DNA of 64,000 nucleotides from Bradyrhizobium diazoefficiens (GCF_018131015.1 NZ_JAFCJJ010000014.1:116032-180031); one strand, 5' to 3'; numbered from the stretch's first letter, positions 1-8,415 are shown. Numbers and translations: made by a program. Notes: generated by a model from the sequence alone, not told the origin.

Positions 1-108
1 CGGCGCAGTGGAGGTGTAGGCGCTGCTCACGGATTGGGCGGCGGCGACGTCGATGCCGGCGCACAACAGCAACATTGCAAGGCAAGGGGTGGTGATACGG
101 CGGATCAT
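1..108 (-). CDS. N-terminus of a secreted protein (cut by window edge)
   Basis: An ATG at 108 opens a leftward frame that stays open to the window edge, giving 36 residues. The N-terminus is a classical signal peptide: two Arg, a hydrophobic stretch rich in Leu and Ala, and an AAAQS-like cleavage region near residue 24. Only the signal and about ten mature residues are visible, so no family can be named. It diverges from the SET-domain gene. Confidence 0.55.
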   Translation of the reverse strand, partial: MIRRITTPCLAMLLLCAGIDVAAAQSVSSAYTSTAP

Positions 109-271
109 GGCACCTTGATGCAGCGGAACTCTCTCATTCAGACGTCTTGATTGTGGGCAAGGTTCAAAACCGGCTCGGGATTTACCTGACAGCGGCGCGG
201 AATCGTTCTAGAAGGGCGCCTTCCGCCCGCGCTCACGTCAGCGTCGTTCGCGTTTCTCTCAGCACTCGATC

Positions 272-835
272 ATGCCCGCCATAGCCTCGAAGAAATCCTA
301 TCGTGTTGGCCGCTCCAAAACCGGACTCGGCCTGTTCGCCACCCTGCCGATCAAGAAGGGGACCCGGATCATCCGTTATTTCGGACCGATCCTGGATTCG
401 CGGATCCCCGAGCAGGACGACATCGAGAACAAGTACCTCTTCGAGCTCAACGGCCGCTGGACCATCGATGGCTCCGTGCGCAAGAACGTCGCCCGCTACA
501 TCAACCATTCCTGCCGCCCCAATGCGGAATCGGACGTCCGCCCGCGCGAGCGCAAGGTGTTCATCCGCGCCATCAGGAACATCGAGCCGGGCGACGAGAT
601 CAACTACGACTACGGCACCGACTATTTCAAAGCCTATCTGAAGCCGATCGGCTGCAAGTGCGCCTCCTGCGAGGCCAAGCGCAAGAAGCTTCGCGCCGAG
701 GCCCGCGCCGAACGCGCCAGGGTGAAGGCACGTGCGGAGCGCAAGGCCGACAAGGCAGGCGCGAAGGGCGCGGCGAAAAAGAAGAAGCTGAACGGCAAGC
801 ACTTCAACGGCAAGCTGGTCAGCGCAGTTCGCTGA
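272..835 (+). CDS. SET-domain protein-lysine methyltransferase
   Basis: The 187-residue protein is a compact bacterial SET domain (about residues 8-120) expected to transfer methyl groups from S-adenosylmethionine to protein lysines. Visible motifs are GLGLFA (18-23), the cofactor/substrate motif RYINHSCRPNA (75-85) and GDEINYDYG (107-115). A post-SET Cys cluster, CKCASC (128-133), follows. Residues 134-187 are an unusually basic Lys/Arg/Ala tail that could bind nucleic acid or act as a substrate, which is inference. No strong Shine-Dalgarno precedes the ATG. The target is unknown. Confidence 0.85.
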   Translation: MPAIASKKSYRVGRSKTGLGLFATLPIKKGTRIIRYFGPILDSRIPEQDDIENKYLFELNGRWTIDGSVRKNVARYINHSCRPNAESDVRPRERKVFIRAIRNIEPGDEINYDYGTDYFKAYLKPIGCKCASCEAKRKKLRAEARAERARVKARAERKADKAGAKGAAKKKKLNGKHFNGKLVSAVR

Positions 836-853
836 TCCGCCTGAGCCGATCTC

Positions 854-1147
854 CTAGCCGCCTGGTCGGCGAACCGATCCCGGCAAAGACGAGCCCTCGA
901 AGGCGATCGACGAGCGCTGGATGATCTCGCCGGTCCTGTCGTCGATGATGACGCGGAATCGCCGATCCTGCGACAGGAAGCTCAGCCGATGCCGTCCAGC
1001 GTCAGCGCCGGTCCCCCGTTCGACGAAGCCGGTAATTCTGCCCGCGCGCATTCCCTCGCGGAGCGAATGCGGTGAAACCTGCAGGCCCTCGGCGACGATC
1101 GTTGCGTCGATCTGAAAGGTTCCGTTCTCGAGTTCGATGGATGTCAC
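854..1147 (-). CDS. DUF6522-type small protein in the nsrR operon
   Basis: This 97-residue protein has no signal peptide or membrane segment. Its pattern (an ELENGTFQID start, then FRVIIDD and GEIIQRSS strands) resembles the DUF6522 family of small rhizobial proteins often found near NO or denitrification genes; that match is from memory. It starts 28 bases after the nsrR stop on the same strand, so it is probably co-transcribed. Its biochemical role is unknown; a part in the nitrosative-stress response is inferred from position only. Confidence 0.6.
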   Translation of the reverse strand: MTSIELENGTFQIDATIVAEGLQVSPHSLREGMRAGRITGFVERGTGADAGRHRLSFLSQDRRFRVIIDDRTGEIIQRSSIAFEGSSLPGSVRRPGG

Positions 1148-1175
1148 GATTGCACCTCCTGCCTGCCGGACCGGA

Positions 1176-1607
1176 TCATGCCGGCGCGGGACTGCGTCTT
1201 GGCCGTGCGGGATAGGCGCACTCCGCCAGCGTCGTGCCGTCGAGCTCGCGCATGAAGGCTTCGCGCGCAGCCGCGAGTTTCGGCTTCAACCGGCAGCGCG
1301 GGGTGAGTACGCAGGCGCCACCACCTTCGGCAAAGCATTCGACCAGAGCATGGGGGCCTTCCAGCGCACGCACGACCTCGCCCAGCGTGATCGTTTCGGC
1401 TGATCGGGCGAGGGTGAAGCCGCCGCCCGCGCCGCGCTGGGTGGCAATGAAGCCGAAGCCTGCAAGATCGCGCACCACCTTGGCGAGGTGATTGCGGGAA
1501 ATGCCGAACTCGGCGGCGATCTCGTTGGTCGCGAATGATCGCGTGGGCTCGCCTGCGAGGCGCATGAGCGCGCGCAGTCCAAAATCCGTGAACGATGTCA
1601 GGCGCAT
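1176..1607 (-). CDS. nsrR: Rrf2-family NO-sensing repressor, NsrR-like
   Basis: The 143-residue Rrf2 winged-helix protein starts with the family hallmark MRLTSFTDFGLRALM. The recognition helix region (EIAAEFGISRNHLAKVV) is followed by the wing sequence QRGAGGGF. Three cysteines in the C-terminal half (ECFAEGGGACVLTPRC) are placed as the Fe-S ligands of NsrR/IscR proteins. NsrR members of this family sense nitric oxide through the cluster and release DNA. It diverges from a truncated haemoglobin, and an NsrR-like palindrome lies between them. IscR or RirA are alternatives, but the operator and neighbours favour NsrR. Confidence 0.8.
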   Translation of the reverse strand: MRLTSFTDFGLRALMRLAGEPTRSFATNEIAAEFGISRNHLAKVVRDLAGFGFIATQRGAGGGFTLARSAETITLGEVVRALEGPHALVECFAEGGGACVLTPRCRLKPKLAAAREAFMRELDGTTLAECAYPARPRRSPAPA

Positions 1608-1652
1608 GAGGACCTCAAGCCAGGATTCGCTTGCAGATTCTCTATAGCGCTC

Positions 1653-1679
1653 TAAATAGGTATTTCAAATGCATATTTA
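1653..1679. promoter_or_regulatory. NsrR-like operator
   Basis: A 27-base palindrome centred on base 1666 pairs in 11 of 13 positions. Its core is GGTATTTCAAATGC, close to the known NsrR half-site pair (GCATTT-N-AAATGC type). It lies 12 bases before the GTG of the haemoglobin gene and about 46 bases upstream of nsrR, so one bound repressor could cover both promoters. Confidence 0.75.
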
Positions 1680-1690
1680 AGGAGCGGGTC

Positions 1691-2152
1691 GTGACCGGAG
1701 CAGAGCGACGCGAGCAGATCACGGCGGAGATCTCGGAACGGACCGGAATCACCGAGGCGATGATCGAGCGCGTGGTCCGCACCTTCTATGACCGGGTCCG
1801 CGAGGACGCCGTGCTGGCGCCGATCTTCGAGGCCCGCATTCACGACTGGGAACCGCATCTGCGGCAAATGTGCGCGTTCTGGTCCTCGGTCGCGCTGATG
1901 TCGGGCCGCTATCAGGGAACGCCGATGGTCAAGCACATGAAGCTGCCGGTCGATGCCGAGCATTTCGACCGGTGGCTTGCCTTGTTCGAGGCGACCGCCC
2001 GCGACCTGTGCCCGCCCGAAGCCGAGGCGCATTTCGTCGAACGGGCGCGGCGGATTGCGGTGAGCCTCGAGCTCGGCATCGCCAGCGGGGCGGGCGTCCT
2101 CCTGGGACGCGGCGAAAGGTTTCGACGACAGCAGGCGGGAGGCCAGCAATGA
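1691..2152 (+). CDS. Group III truncated haemoglobin
   Basis: The protein is 153 residues from a GTG at 1691. I prefer this over the TTG at 1631 because AAGGAGC sits just upstream and the NsrR-like palindrome would otherwise be coding. The fold is recognisable from TFYDRVREDAVLAPIF near the N-terminus, HLRQMCAFWSSVALMSGRY in the middle and the DAEHFDRWLALFEATA helix. Group III truncated globins bind O2 or NO at haem; with an NsrR operator upstream, NO detoxification or sensing is the likely role (inference). It overlaps the next small ORF by four bases. Confidence 0.8.
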   Translation: MTGAERREQITAEISERTGITEAMIERVVRTFYDRVREDAVLAPIFEARIHDWEPHLRQMCAFWSSVALMSGRYQGTPMVKHMKLPVDAEHFDRWLALFEATARDLCPPEAEAHFVERARRIAVSLELGIASGAGVLLGRGERFRRQQAGGQQ

Positions 2153-2283
2153 TCCAGCGGACGCACGACGTGACGAGCCAGGACGCAGCCAACCCTTATT
2201 CCGGCAGCAGCCTTGTGCCGATGCTGATCGTCGGACTTGTGCTCACGCTGGCCGGCATGATTGGCGCGCTGGTGCTGAGCTGA
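2149..2283 (+). CDS. Small single-span membrane protein
   Basis: The 44-residue ORF starts in an ATGA overlap with the haemoglobin stop, so it is probably translationally coupled. Residues 1-20 are polar (MIQRTHDVTSQDAANPYSGS) and residues 22-43 form one hydrophobic helix. Such small membrane partners are common beside globin and denitrification genes, but I cannot assign a named family. Confidence 0.6.
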   Translation: MIQRTHDVTSQDAANPYSGSSLVPMLIVGLVLTLAGMIGALVLS

Positions 2284-2290
2284 CGCCATC

Positions 2291-2312
2291 CCGCCCGGCC
2301 GGGGCCGGGCGG
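2291..2312. terminator. GC hairpin between convergent genes
   Basis: CCGCCCGGCC and GGCCGGGCGG form a perfect ten-base inverted repeat between two convergent genes. No T-run follows on either side, so it may end transcription inefficiently or only mark transcript ends. Confidence 0.45.
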
Positions 2313-2342
2313 TCATTTCCGTCAAGAAGCGGGCGGTCGTTG

Positions 2343-2741
2343 CTAGGCGGCAACCACGCTCCCGCTCTTGCGCAATCCCACATACTGCAACTCCGCGAAC
2401 ACGCCGGTGGCGATCGCCTGGGCGACGACCATCAGCTCGCCCGCAAGGTTCGGCGACACCGCGCCCGAGAACAGCAGCGCGATGCTGCCGACCGTCCAGG
2501 CGGCGTTGCCGATGACGACCAGCAGGACAAGCGGTTTTGGCACGGCGGCGCGCGAGGCGAGCCAGCCGACCAGCGCGGTATAGGCGATCAGGAACAGGCC
2601 GGTCTCGCGCAGCAGCGCCTCGGGCAGGTGGAACAGCGTCGCGAACGCGCTTGCGCCAAATGTGAAGCCGAGTGCGGCGACGCCGCTGAAGATGGCGTCG
2701 GCGAGCAGGGCGCGGCGCAGGAAGGTGGATGCATCGATCAT
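2343..2741 (-). CDS. Four-helix membrane protein of unknown function
   Basis: The 132-residue protein has about four hydrophobic segments (residues roughly 10-32, 45-63, 70-92 and 100-122), including LLVVIGNAAWTVGSIALLFSG. There is no catalytic motif. It follows the small gene at 2764-3009 by 22 bases on the same strand, so the two probably form an operon controlled by the palindrome at 3059-3074. No family is recognised with confidence. Confidence 0.65.
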   Translation of the reverse strand: MIDASTFLRRALLADAIFSGVAALGFTFGASAFATLFHLPEALLRETGLFLIAYTALVGWLASRAAVPKPLVLLVVIGNAAWTVGSIALLFSGAVSPNLAGELMVVAQAIATGVFAELQYVGLRKSGSVVAA

Positions 2742-2763
2742 CGTCGTTCTCCTTGGTTGGACG

Positions 2764-3009
2764 TCAGGGGATCAGGGTGCGCCACCAGGCGCGGATGAGG
2801 CGCGCGAGGCGGAACGGGCAGAGAGTCTTGCCGACGCTGTGCTCGAAGGTGACGACCTGCGCGACCACATAGTCGCCGGTCGAATGCACCAGCGGCTCGG
2901 GCATGTTGAGGCTGCGCGCCAGCATGCGGGTTGCGAATGCCATCGCCCAGGACAGAACCCGCGGAACGACGTGGTCTGCGACGGTCCGGTAGAGCAGCAG
3001 CGCGATCAT
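2764..3009 (-). CDS. Small protein of unknown function, first gene of a two-gene operon
   Basis: The frame is open from an ATG at 3060, but that start would put the palindrome at 3059-3074 across the start codon. An AGGAG six bases before the ATG at 3009 makes this the better start, giving 81 residues. The N-terminus (MIALLLYRTVADHVVP) is mildly hydrophobic; the rest is mixed, with a basic, Trp-containing end (FRLARLIRAWWRTLIP). No family is recognised. Confidence 0.55.
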   Translation of the reverse strand: MIALLLYRTVADHVVPRVLSWAMAFATRMLARSLNMPEPLVHSTGDYVVAQVVTFEHSVGKTLCPFRLARLIRAWWRTLIP

Positions 3010-3058
3010 GGTCATCTCCTGTTGCGAAGGAGATTGCGCTGGTGCGGGGCGCGATTCC

Positions 3059-3074
3059 ATTACCTCGGAGGTAA
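3059..3074. promoter_or_regulatory. ATTACCTC-type palindrome, probable MmyB/XRE operator
   Basis: ATTACCTCGGAGGTAA contains perfect seven-base arms (TTACCTC/GAGGTAA). It lies immediately upstream of the small two-gene operon at 2343-3009. A near-identical palindrome (one internal mismatch) sits in front of the XRE/MmyB-like regulator at 8364-8380, which suggests one regulator binds both. Confidence 0.65.
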
Positions 3075-3163
3075 CAGGGTTGCCTTGACGCGATCGGGCA
3101 TCTTGGCTTGATTGGACGCCCCGGCCTCGCCACGCCGTCCGGCGTCAGCAAGTGGACGCATCC

Positions 3164-4609
3164 ATGTATCTCGGCATCGATCTCGGCACCTCGGCGGTCA
3201 AGACCGTCCTCGTCGACGGCGCGCAGCGCGTCATTGCAAGCGCGAGCCGGCCGTTGACGACGGCCTCGCCACGGCCCGGCTATTCCGAGCAGGATCCCGC
3301 GCAGTGGATCGATGCGGCCTTTGCCACGCTGGATGAATTGAAGGCGACGCATGCAAGCGAGCTCGCCGCGGTCGAGGGCATCGGGCTGTCCGGCCAGATG
3401 CATGGCGCCACGCTGCTCGACGCCAACGCAAAGCCGTTGCGGCCCTGCATCCTCTGGAACGACGGACGGTCCGCCGCCGAGTGCCGCATTCTCGAACAGC
3501 GCTGGCCCGCCTTGCGCGCGGTCTCGGGCAACAAGGCGATGCCCGGATTCACGGCGCCAAAACTGCTCTGGATCGCGGCGCACGAGCCGGAGATCTTTGC
3601 CGCGATCAGGCTCGTGTTGCTGCCCAAGGCCTATTTGCGCCTGGTCCTGACGGGGGAAGCGATCGAGGACGTCTCTGACGCCTCGGGAACGCTGTGGCTC
3701 GACGTCGCGCGCAGGGATTGGTCCGATGCCGCGCTGGCTGTGACCGGGCTGTCGCGCGCGTACATGCCGTCGTTGGTCGAGGGCTGCGCGCCCGCAGCCA
3801 CGCTGCGCGGCGAGCTCGCGCGGCGTTGGGGCATGGTGAGGCGGCCGACCCTTGCAGGCGGCGCCGGCGACAATCCGGCGGGCGCCGTCGGCATCGGCGC
3901 GATCAGGCCGGGAACCGCGTTCATCTCGCTGGGAACTTCGGGCGCCTTGCTGGCGCCGACCGACAGGATCGCCGCCAACCCGGACCGCGTGGTGCACACG
4001 TTCTGCCACGCCATCCCCGACACGTGGATTCAGGCCGGCGCGATCCTCTCGGCGGCCTCCTGCCTCGCCTGGCTCGCGCGTCTGTTCGGCGTTGCCGAGG
4101 CGGAGCTGCTGGCCCCGCTCGGGTCGCGGCCGCAGGCGCCTTCGCCGGTGAGCTTCCTGCCTTATCTCGCCGGTGAGCGGACACCGCATGACGATCCCCT
4201 CGTGCGCGGCATGCTCGATGGCTTGAGCCACGGCACCGATCGCGAGGCGATCGTGCAGGCGGTGCTCGAAGGCGTTGCGTTTGCCCTCGTCGATTGCCGC
4301 GACGCGCTCGCCGATGCCGGTATCGTCGTGACGGAAGCCGATGTCATCGGCGGCGGATCGCGTTCCCCGTTCTGGCTGGCGGTGCTGGCGAGCGCGCTAA
4401 ACATTCCGATCCACCGCTTCGCCGGCGGCGAAACCGGCGCGGCGTTCGGTGCGGCGAGATTGGGGCGGCTTGCGGTCACGGGGGAGGCGATCGATGTCGT
4501 GTGCACGCCGCCGCGGCGCGTCGAGACATTCGAACCCGACCGCTGCCTCGTCGGTGCCTATGCCAAGCGGCTTCCCGCCTGGCGCGAACTGTACCGGCCT
4601 CGCCACTAG
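3164..4609 (+). CDS. xylB: FGGY-family sugar kinase, xylulokinase-like
   Basis: The 481-residue protein begins at the ATG of MYLGIDLGTSAVK; the upstream in-frame ATG would only add DAS. Family features are the N-terminal phosphate-binding LGIDLGTS, the GLSGQMHGATLLD segment typical of xylulokinases, GAGDNPAGAVGIGAI, and the C-terminal nucleotide-site motif GGGSRSPFW. It would phosphorylate a pentulose or related sugar with ATP in the cytoplasm. The ABC transporter genes start 127 bases downstream, so kinase and importer likely form one catabolic unit. No isomerase is nearby, so the true substrate could be another ketose or a polyol product. Confidence 0.85.
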   Translation: MYLGIDLGTSAVKTVLVDGAQRVIASASRPLTTASPRPGYSEQDPAQWIDAAFATLDELKATHASELAAVEGIGLSGQMHGATLLDANAKPLRPCILWNDGRSAAECRILEQRWPALRAVSGNKAMPGFTAPKLLWIAAHEPEIFAAIRLVLLPKAYLRLVLTGEAIEDVSDASGTLWLDVARRDWSDAALAVTGLSRAYMPSLVEGCAPAATLRGELARRWGMVRRPTLAGGAGDNPAGAVGIGAIRPGTAFISLGTSGALLAPTDRIAANPDRVVHTFCHAIPDTWIQAGAILSAASCLAWLARLFGVAEAELLAPLGSRPQAPSPVSFLPYLAGERTPHDDPLVRGMLDGLSHGTDREAIVQAVLEGVAFALVDCRDALADAGIVVTEADVIGGGSRSPFWLAVLASALNIPIHRFAGGETGAAFGAARLGRLAVTGEAIDVVCTPPRRVETFEPDRCLVGAYAKRLPAWRELYRPRH

Positions 4610-4736
4610 CCACTTTTCGATTTTCGCGTTCCCGCCTGTTCGGTATTGCCCTGTGCCGCGGCGTTTTGTTTAATGCGGCAACCGCGCCGGCAAAAACAGG
4701 TGCGTGCAGGAAACGCATTGTGCGCCGGGAGGCACG

Positions 4737-6260
4737 ATGAACGATCCGATCCTCGAGATGCGTGGGGTTTCAAAGACCTTCTTCGGGATCAAGGCGCTGC
4801 GTTCCGTCGATCTCACCGTCTATGCCGGTGAAATCCATGCCTTGATGGGCGAGAACGGCGCCGGCAAATCGACCTTGATGAAGATATTGTCGGGCGCCTA
4901 CAGGCCCGATCCCGGCGGCGAGATCCGCATCGAAGGCAGGCCGGTGCGGATCGAAGGCCCGCTCGGCGGCCGCGCCGCGGGCATCTCCATCATCTATCAG
5001 GAGCTGTCTTTAGCCCCCAATCTCAGTGTTGCGGAGAATATTTATCTCGGCCGCGAGCTGTCGCGCTCGGGCCTGCTGGCGCGGGGCACCATGCGCGAGG
5101 GCGTCGGCCCGATCCTGAAGAGGCTGGGCGCGGACTTCCTGCCCTCGACGCTGGTGGCCCATCTGTCGATGGGCCAGCGCCAGCTCGTCGAGATCGCGCG
5201 TGCGCTGCACGCGCGATCGAAGATCCTGATCATGGACGAGCCGACCACGGCGCTGTCGGCCGGCGAGAGCGAACGGCTGTTCGCGTTGATCCGCCAGCTC
5301 CGCGCCGAGGGGCTTGCCATCATCTACATCTCGCACCGCATGGACGAGGTCTACGCGCTCGGCGACCGCGTCACCGTGCTGCGCGACGGCCGCTTCGTCG
5401 GCTCGCTCGACAAGCCGGAGATCCGCGCCGACACCATCGTGCGAATGATGGTGGGGCGCGACGTCTCCTCCTTCTACAAGAAGGAGCATGATCCCGATGC
5501 GGGGCGGGGGCATCCGGTGCTTGCGGTGTACGACATGGCTGACGGGCAACGTGTCAAGGGCTGTTCGCTCACCGTGCATGCGGGCGAGGTGGTCGGCCTC
5601 GCCGGCCTGATCGGTGCCGGCCGCACCGAGCTTGCGCATCTCATCATTGGCGCCGGGACCAGGGCCACCGGTCGCGTCGAGCTCGAAGGCCAGGAGGTCA
5701 ATATTCGCACGCCCGGCGAGGCGCTCGAGGCCGGCGTCGCCTATCTCACCGAGGACCGGAAAGCGCTCGGCTTGTTCCTGGACATGTCGTGCCTCGACAA
5801 CATCAACCTCGCGGTGCTCGGGCGTGACGCCAGGCTCGGCTATGTCCTCGATCGCGACAAGGCCCGTGACCGCGCCAACAAGGCGTTTGCGTCCCTCAGC
5901 ATCCGCGCCGCCAATGTCGGGGTCAACGCCGGCGGACTTTCTGGCGGCAATCAGCAGAAGGTGCTGCTGTCCCGGCTGCTCGCGATCGCGCCAAAAGTGC
6001 TGATTCTCGACGAGCCGACCCGCGGCGTCGATGTCGGCGCGAAATCCGAGATCTATTCGATCATCGACAATCTCGCGAAATCCGGCACCGCGATTCTCGT
6101 CATCTCGTCGGACCTGCCGGAGATCATCGGCATCTGCGACCGCGTCGTCGTGATGCGCGTCGGTCGTATCGCCGGTGAGATTGCGCGCGGGCCGGATTCG
6201 CCGCTGACGCAAGAGGACATCATGGCGCTTGCCACTGGAACGGAGCATCTCGATGCCTGA
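4737..6260 (+). CDS. Sugar ABC transporter, double ATP-binding protein
   Basis: The 507-residue RbsA/XylG/MglA-type ATPase has two fused nucleotide-binding domains. Domain 1 has a full Walker A (GENGAGKST), signature LSMGQRQ and Walker B ILIMDEPTT. Domain 2 has the usual degenerate P-loop (GLIGAGRTE), signature LSGGNQQ and VLILDEPTRGVD. The ATG at 4737 follows a GGGAGG site. It overlaps the permease start by eight bases. It powers import of the sugar handled by the kinase upstream. Confidence 0.92.
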   Translation: MNDPILEMRGVSKTFFGIKALRSVDLTVYAGEIHALMGENGAGKSTLMKILSGAYRPDPGGEIRIEGRPVRIEGPLGGRAAGISIIYQELSLAPNLSVAENIYLGRELSRSGLLARGTMREGVGPILKRLGADFLPSTLVAHLSMGQRQLVEIARALHARSKILIMDEPTTALSAGESERLFALIRQLRAEGLAIIYISHRMDEVYALGDRVTVLRDGRFVGSLDKPEIRADTIVRMMVGRDVSSFYKKEHDPDAGRGHPVLAVYDMADGQRVKGCSLTVHAGEVVGLAGLIGAGRTELAHLIIGAGTRATGRVELEGQEVNIRTPGEALEAGVAYLTEDRKALGLFLDMSCLDNINLAVLGRDARLGYVLDRDKARDRANKAFASLSIRAANVGVNAGGLSGGNQQKVLLSRLLAIAPKVLILDEPTRGVDVGAKSEIYSIIDNLAKSGTAILVISSDLPEIIGICDRVVVMRVGRIAGEIARGPDSPLTQEDIMALATGTEHLDA

Positions 6261-7293
6261 CAACGGGGCTTCGCAGGCCAAGGTCGCGCCCACTGCAGCG
6301 AACGGCGCGGCCGCAGAGACCCGGCGCCAGCGGATGCGGATGCTGATCAGCGCGCTCGGCATGTTGCCGGTCCTGCTTGTTCTCTGCATCGGCTTTCACG
6401 TGCTGTCCGAGGGTCGCTTCTTCACCGGCCAAAACCTCGGCATCGTGTTGCAGCAGGCTGCCGTCAACACCGTGCTCGCCGCGGGCATGACTTTTGTCAT
6501 CCTCACCGGAGGCATTGATCTGTCGGTCGGCTCAATTCTGGCGGCCTCCGCCATGGCAGGATTGACGCTCTCAAAACTGCCCGAGCTCGGCGCGCTGTGG
6601 CTGCCGGTCTCCGTCCTCACCGGGCTCGGCTTCGGTATCGTCAACGGCGCGCTGATCGCGCTGCTGCGGCTGCCGCCTTTCATCGTGACGCTGGGCTCGC
6701 TCACCGCCGTGCGCGGGCTGGCGCGCCTGCTCGGCGCCGACACCACCGTGTTCAACCCGGCCATACCCTATGCGTTCATCGGCAACGGCTCGCTGACGCT
6801 TATTCCGGGCGTGGCGTCGATCCCGTGGCTGTCCGTGATCGCCTTGCTTGTCATTCTCGTGTCCTGGCTGGTGCTGCGCCGGACCGTGCTCGGCGTGCAC
6901 ATCTATGCCGTCGGCGGCAACGAGAGCGCGGCGCGTCTCGCCGGCATCAAGGTCTGGGCCGTGCTGATCTTCGTCTACGGCGTGTCGGGGCTTTTGGCCG
7001 GGCTCGGGGGCGCGATGCAGGCGGCGCGGCTCTATGCCGCCAACGGATTGCAACTCGGCCAGTCCTACGAGCTCGACGCCATCACCGCCGTGATCCTCGG
7101 CGGCACCTCCTTCGTCGGCGGCATCGGCTCGATCTGGGGCACGCTGGTTGGCGCGCTGATCATCGCCGTGCTGTCGAATGGCCTCATTCTCGTCGGAGTG
7201 TCCGACATCTGGCAATACGTCATCAAGGGCCTGGTGATCATCGGCGCCGTCGCGCTCGACCGGTACCGGCTGCAAGGCTCGGCTAGAACTTAA
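6253..7293 (+). CDS. Sugar ABC transporter permease (RbsC-like)
   Basis: The 346-residue inner-membrane protein has many hydrophobic helices and the BPD_transp_2 signatures AGMTFVILTGGIDLSVGS and AVILGGTSFVGGIGSIWGT. The N-terminal 30 residues are polar and cytoplasmic. Its start lies inside the end of the ATPase gene, so translation is coupled. The periplasmic binding protein follows 84 bases later. Confidence 0.9.
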   Translation: MPDNGASQAKVAPTAANGAAAETRRQRMRMLISALGMLPVLLVLCIGFHVLSEGRFFTGQNLGIVLQQAAVNTVLAAGMTFVILTGGIDLSVGSILAASAMAGLTLSKLPELGALWLPVSVLTGLGFGIVNGALIALLRLPPFIVTLGSLTAVRGLARLLGADTTVFNPAIPYAFIGNGSLTLIPGVASIPWLSVIALLVILVSWLVLRRTVLGVHIYAVGGNESAARLAGIKVWAVLIFVYGVSGLLAGLGGAMQAARLYAANGLQLGQSYELDAITAVILGGTSFVGGIGSIWGTLVGALIIAVLSNGLILVGVSDIWQYVIKGLVIIGAVALDRYRLQGSART

Positions 7294-7377
7294 GGGCCTC
7301 CGTTCGGCCCAATGCGACGTTCCGCACGGCAACTGGTCAGCCGCGCCGGACATCAGAACAGACCAGGGAGGAAGCCA

Positions 7378-8325
7378 ATGTTGAAGACGATCACGCTCGC
7401 CGGCGCCGCGACCGCGCTTGCCCTGAGCACCGCGCCGACCTTCGCCAAGGAGCTCAAGTCGATCGGCGTTTCGCTGGGATCGATGGGCAACCCGTTCTTC
7501 GTCGCGCTGTCGAAGGGCGCCGAGTTCGAGGCGAAGAAGACCAATCCGAACGTGAAGGTCACCGCGGTCGGCTTCGAATACGACCTCGGCAAGCAGGTCA
7601 CCCAGATCGACAATTTCATCGCCGCCGGCGTCGATCTGATCCTGCTCAACCCCGGCGATCCCAAGGCGATCGGGCCGGCGATCAAGAAGGCGCAAGCCGC
7701 GGGCATCGTCGTCGTCGCGGTCGACACCGCGGCCGAAGGCGCCGACGCCACGGTGACCACGAACAACGTTCAGGCCGGCGAGATTTCCTGCCAGTACATC
7801 GTCGACAAGCTGGGCGGCAAGGGCGACGTCGTCATCGAGAACGGGCCGCAGGTCTCCGCCGTCATCGACCGCGTCGTCGGCTGCAAGAACGTGTTCTCGA
7901 AGAACGCCGGCATCAAGGTGCTGTCGAGCGACCAGGACGGCAAGGGCTCGCGCGAAGGCGGCCTCACCGTCGCGCAGGGCTATCTGACCCGCTTCCCCAA
8001 GATCGACGCCATCTTCGCCATCAACGATCCGCAGGCGATCGGCACCGATCTTGCGGCACGCCAGCAGAACCGCAGCGGCATCGTCATCACCGCGGTGGAT
8101 GGCGCGCCCGACATCGAGGCTGCGCTCAAGGATCCCAACTCGCCGCAGATCCAGGCGTCCGCCTCGCAGGACCCGTTCTTCATGGCGCGGCGCGCCGTGC
8201 AGGTCGGCGTCGGCATTCTCAACGGCCAGAAGCCGGCCTCGACCGTCGAGCTGTTGCCGTCGAAGCTCGTGACGCGGGACAATGTCAAGGACTACAAGGG
8301 GTGGACCTCGGATCGCTCGCAATAG
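7378..8325 (+). CDS. Periplasmic sugar-binding protein (RbsB-like)
   Basis: The 315-residue protein starts at an ATG preceded by AGGGAGG. A signal peptide (about 23 residues, ending PTFA) precedes a type I periplasmic binding fold: SIGVSLGSMGNPFF, the DLILLNPGDP hinge strand, and a VITAVDGAPDIEAAL helix. It captures a sugar or polyol for the permease at 6253-7293. The substrate cannot be read from sequence; the adjacent kinase suggests a pentose, pentitol or ketose. It is the last gene of the transporter set. Confidence 0.88.
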   Translation: MLKTITLAGAATALALSTAPTFAKELKSIGVSLGSMGNPFFVALSKGAEFEAKKTNPNVKVTAVGFEYDLGKQVTQIDNFIAAGVDLILLNPGDPKAIGPAIKKAQAAGIVVVAVDTAAEGADATVTTNNVQAGEISCQYIVDKLGGKGDVVIENGPQVSAVIDRVVGCKNVFSKNAGIKVLSSDQDGKGSREGGLTVAQGYLTRFPKIDAIFAINDPQAIGTDLAARQQNRSGIVITAVDGAPDIEAALKDPNSPQIQASASQDPFFMARRAVQVGVGILNGQKPASTVELLPSKLVTRDNVKDYKGWTSDRSQ

Positions 8326-8363
8326 CCGCGCCGCGTTCCGGTGGCACCGGGCGTACCAATTCG

Positions 8364-8380
8364 ATTACCTCGGGGGTAAT
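8364..8380. promoter_or_regulatory. ATTACCTC-type palindrome upstream of the MmyB-like regulator
   Basis: ATTACCTCGGGGGTAAT pairs in seven of eight positions around base 8372 and differs by one base from the element at 3059-3074 over 16 bases. It ends 35 bases before the regulator's ATG, a sensible place for autoregulation. Confidence 0.65.
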
Positions 8381-8415
8381 GGAAGGGGCGAAAACCGCAT
8401 GCTAGGTTTTCGCCC

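Noticed and set aside
1631..1690. TTG start adding 20 residues to the truncated haemoglobin
   Set aside because: It would make the NsrR-like palindrome coding, while the GTG at 1691 has a good ribosome site.
2738..4231. 497-codon leftward ORF opposite the sugar kinase
   Set aside because: Same shadow-frame composition; the rightward frame is a recognisable FGGY kinase.
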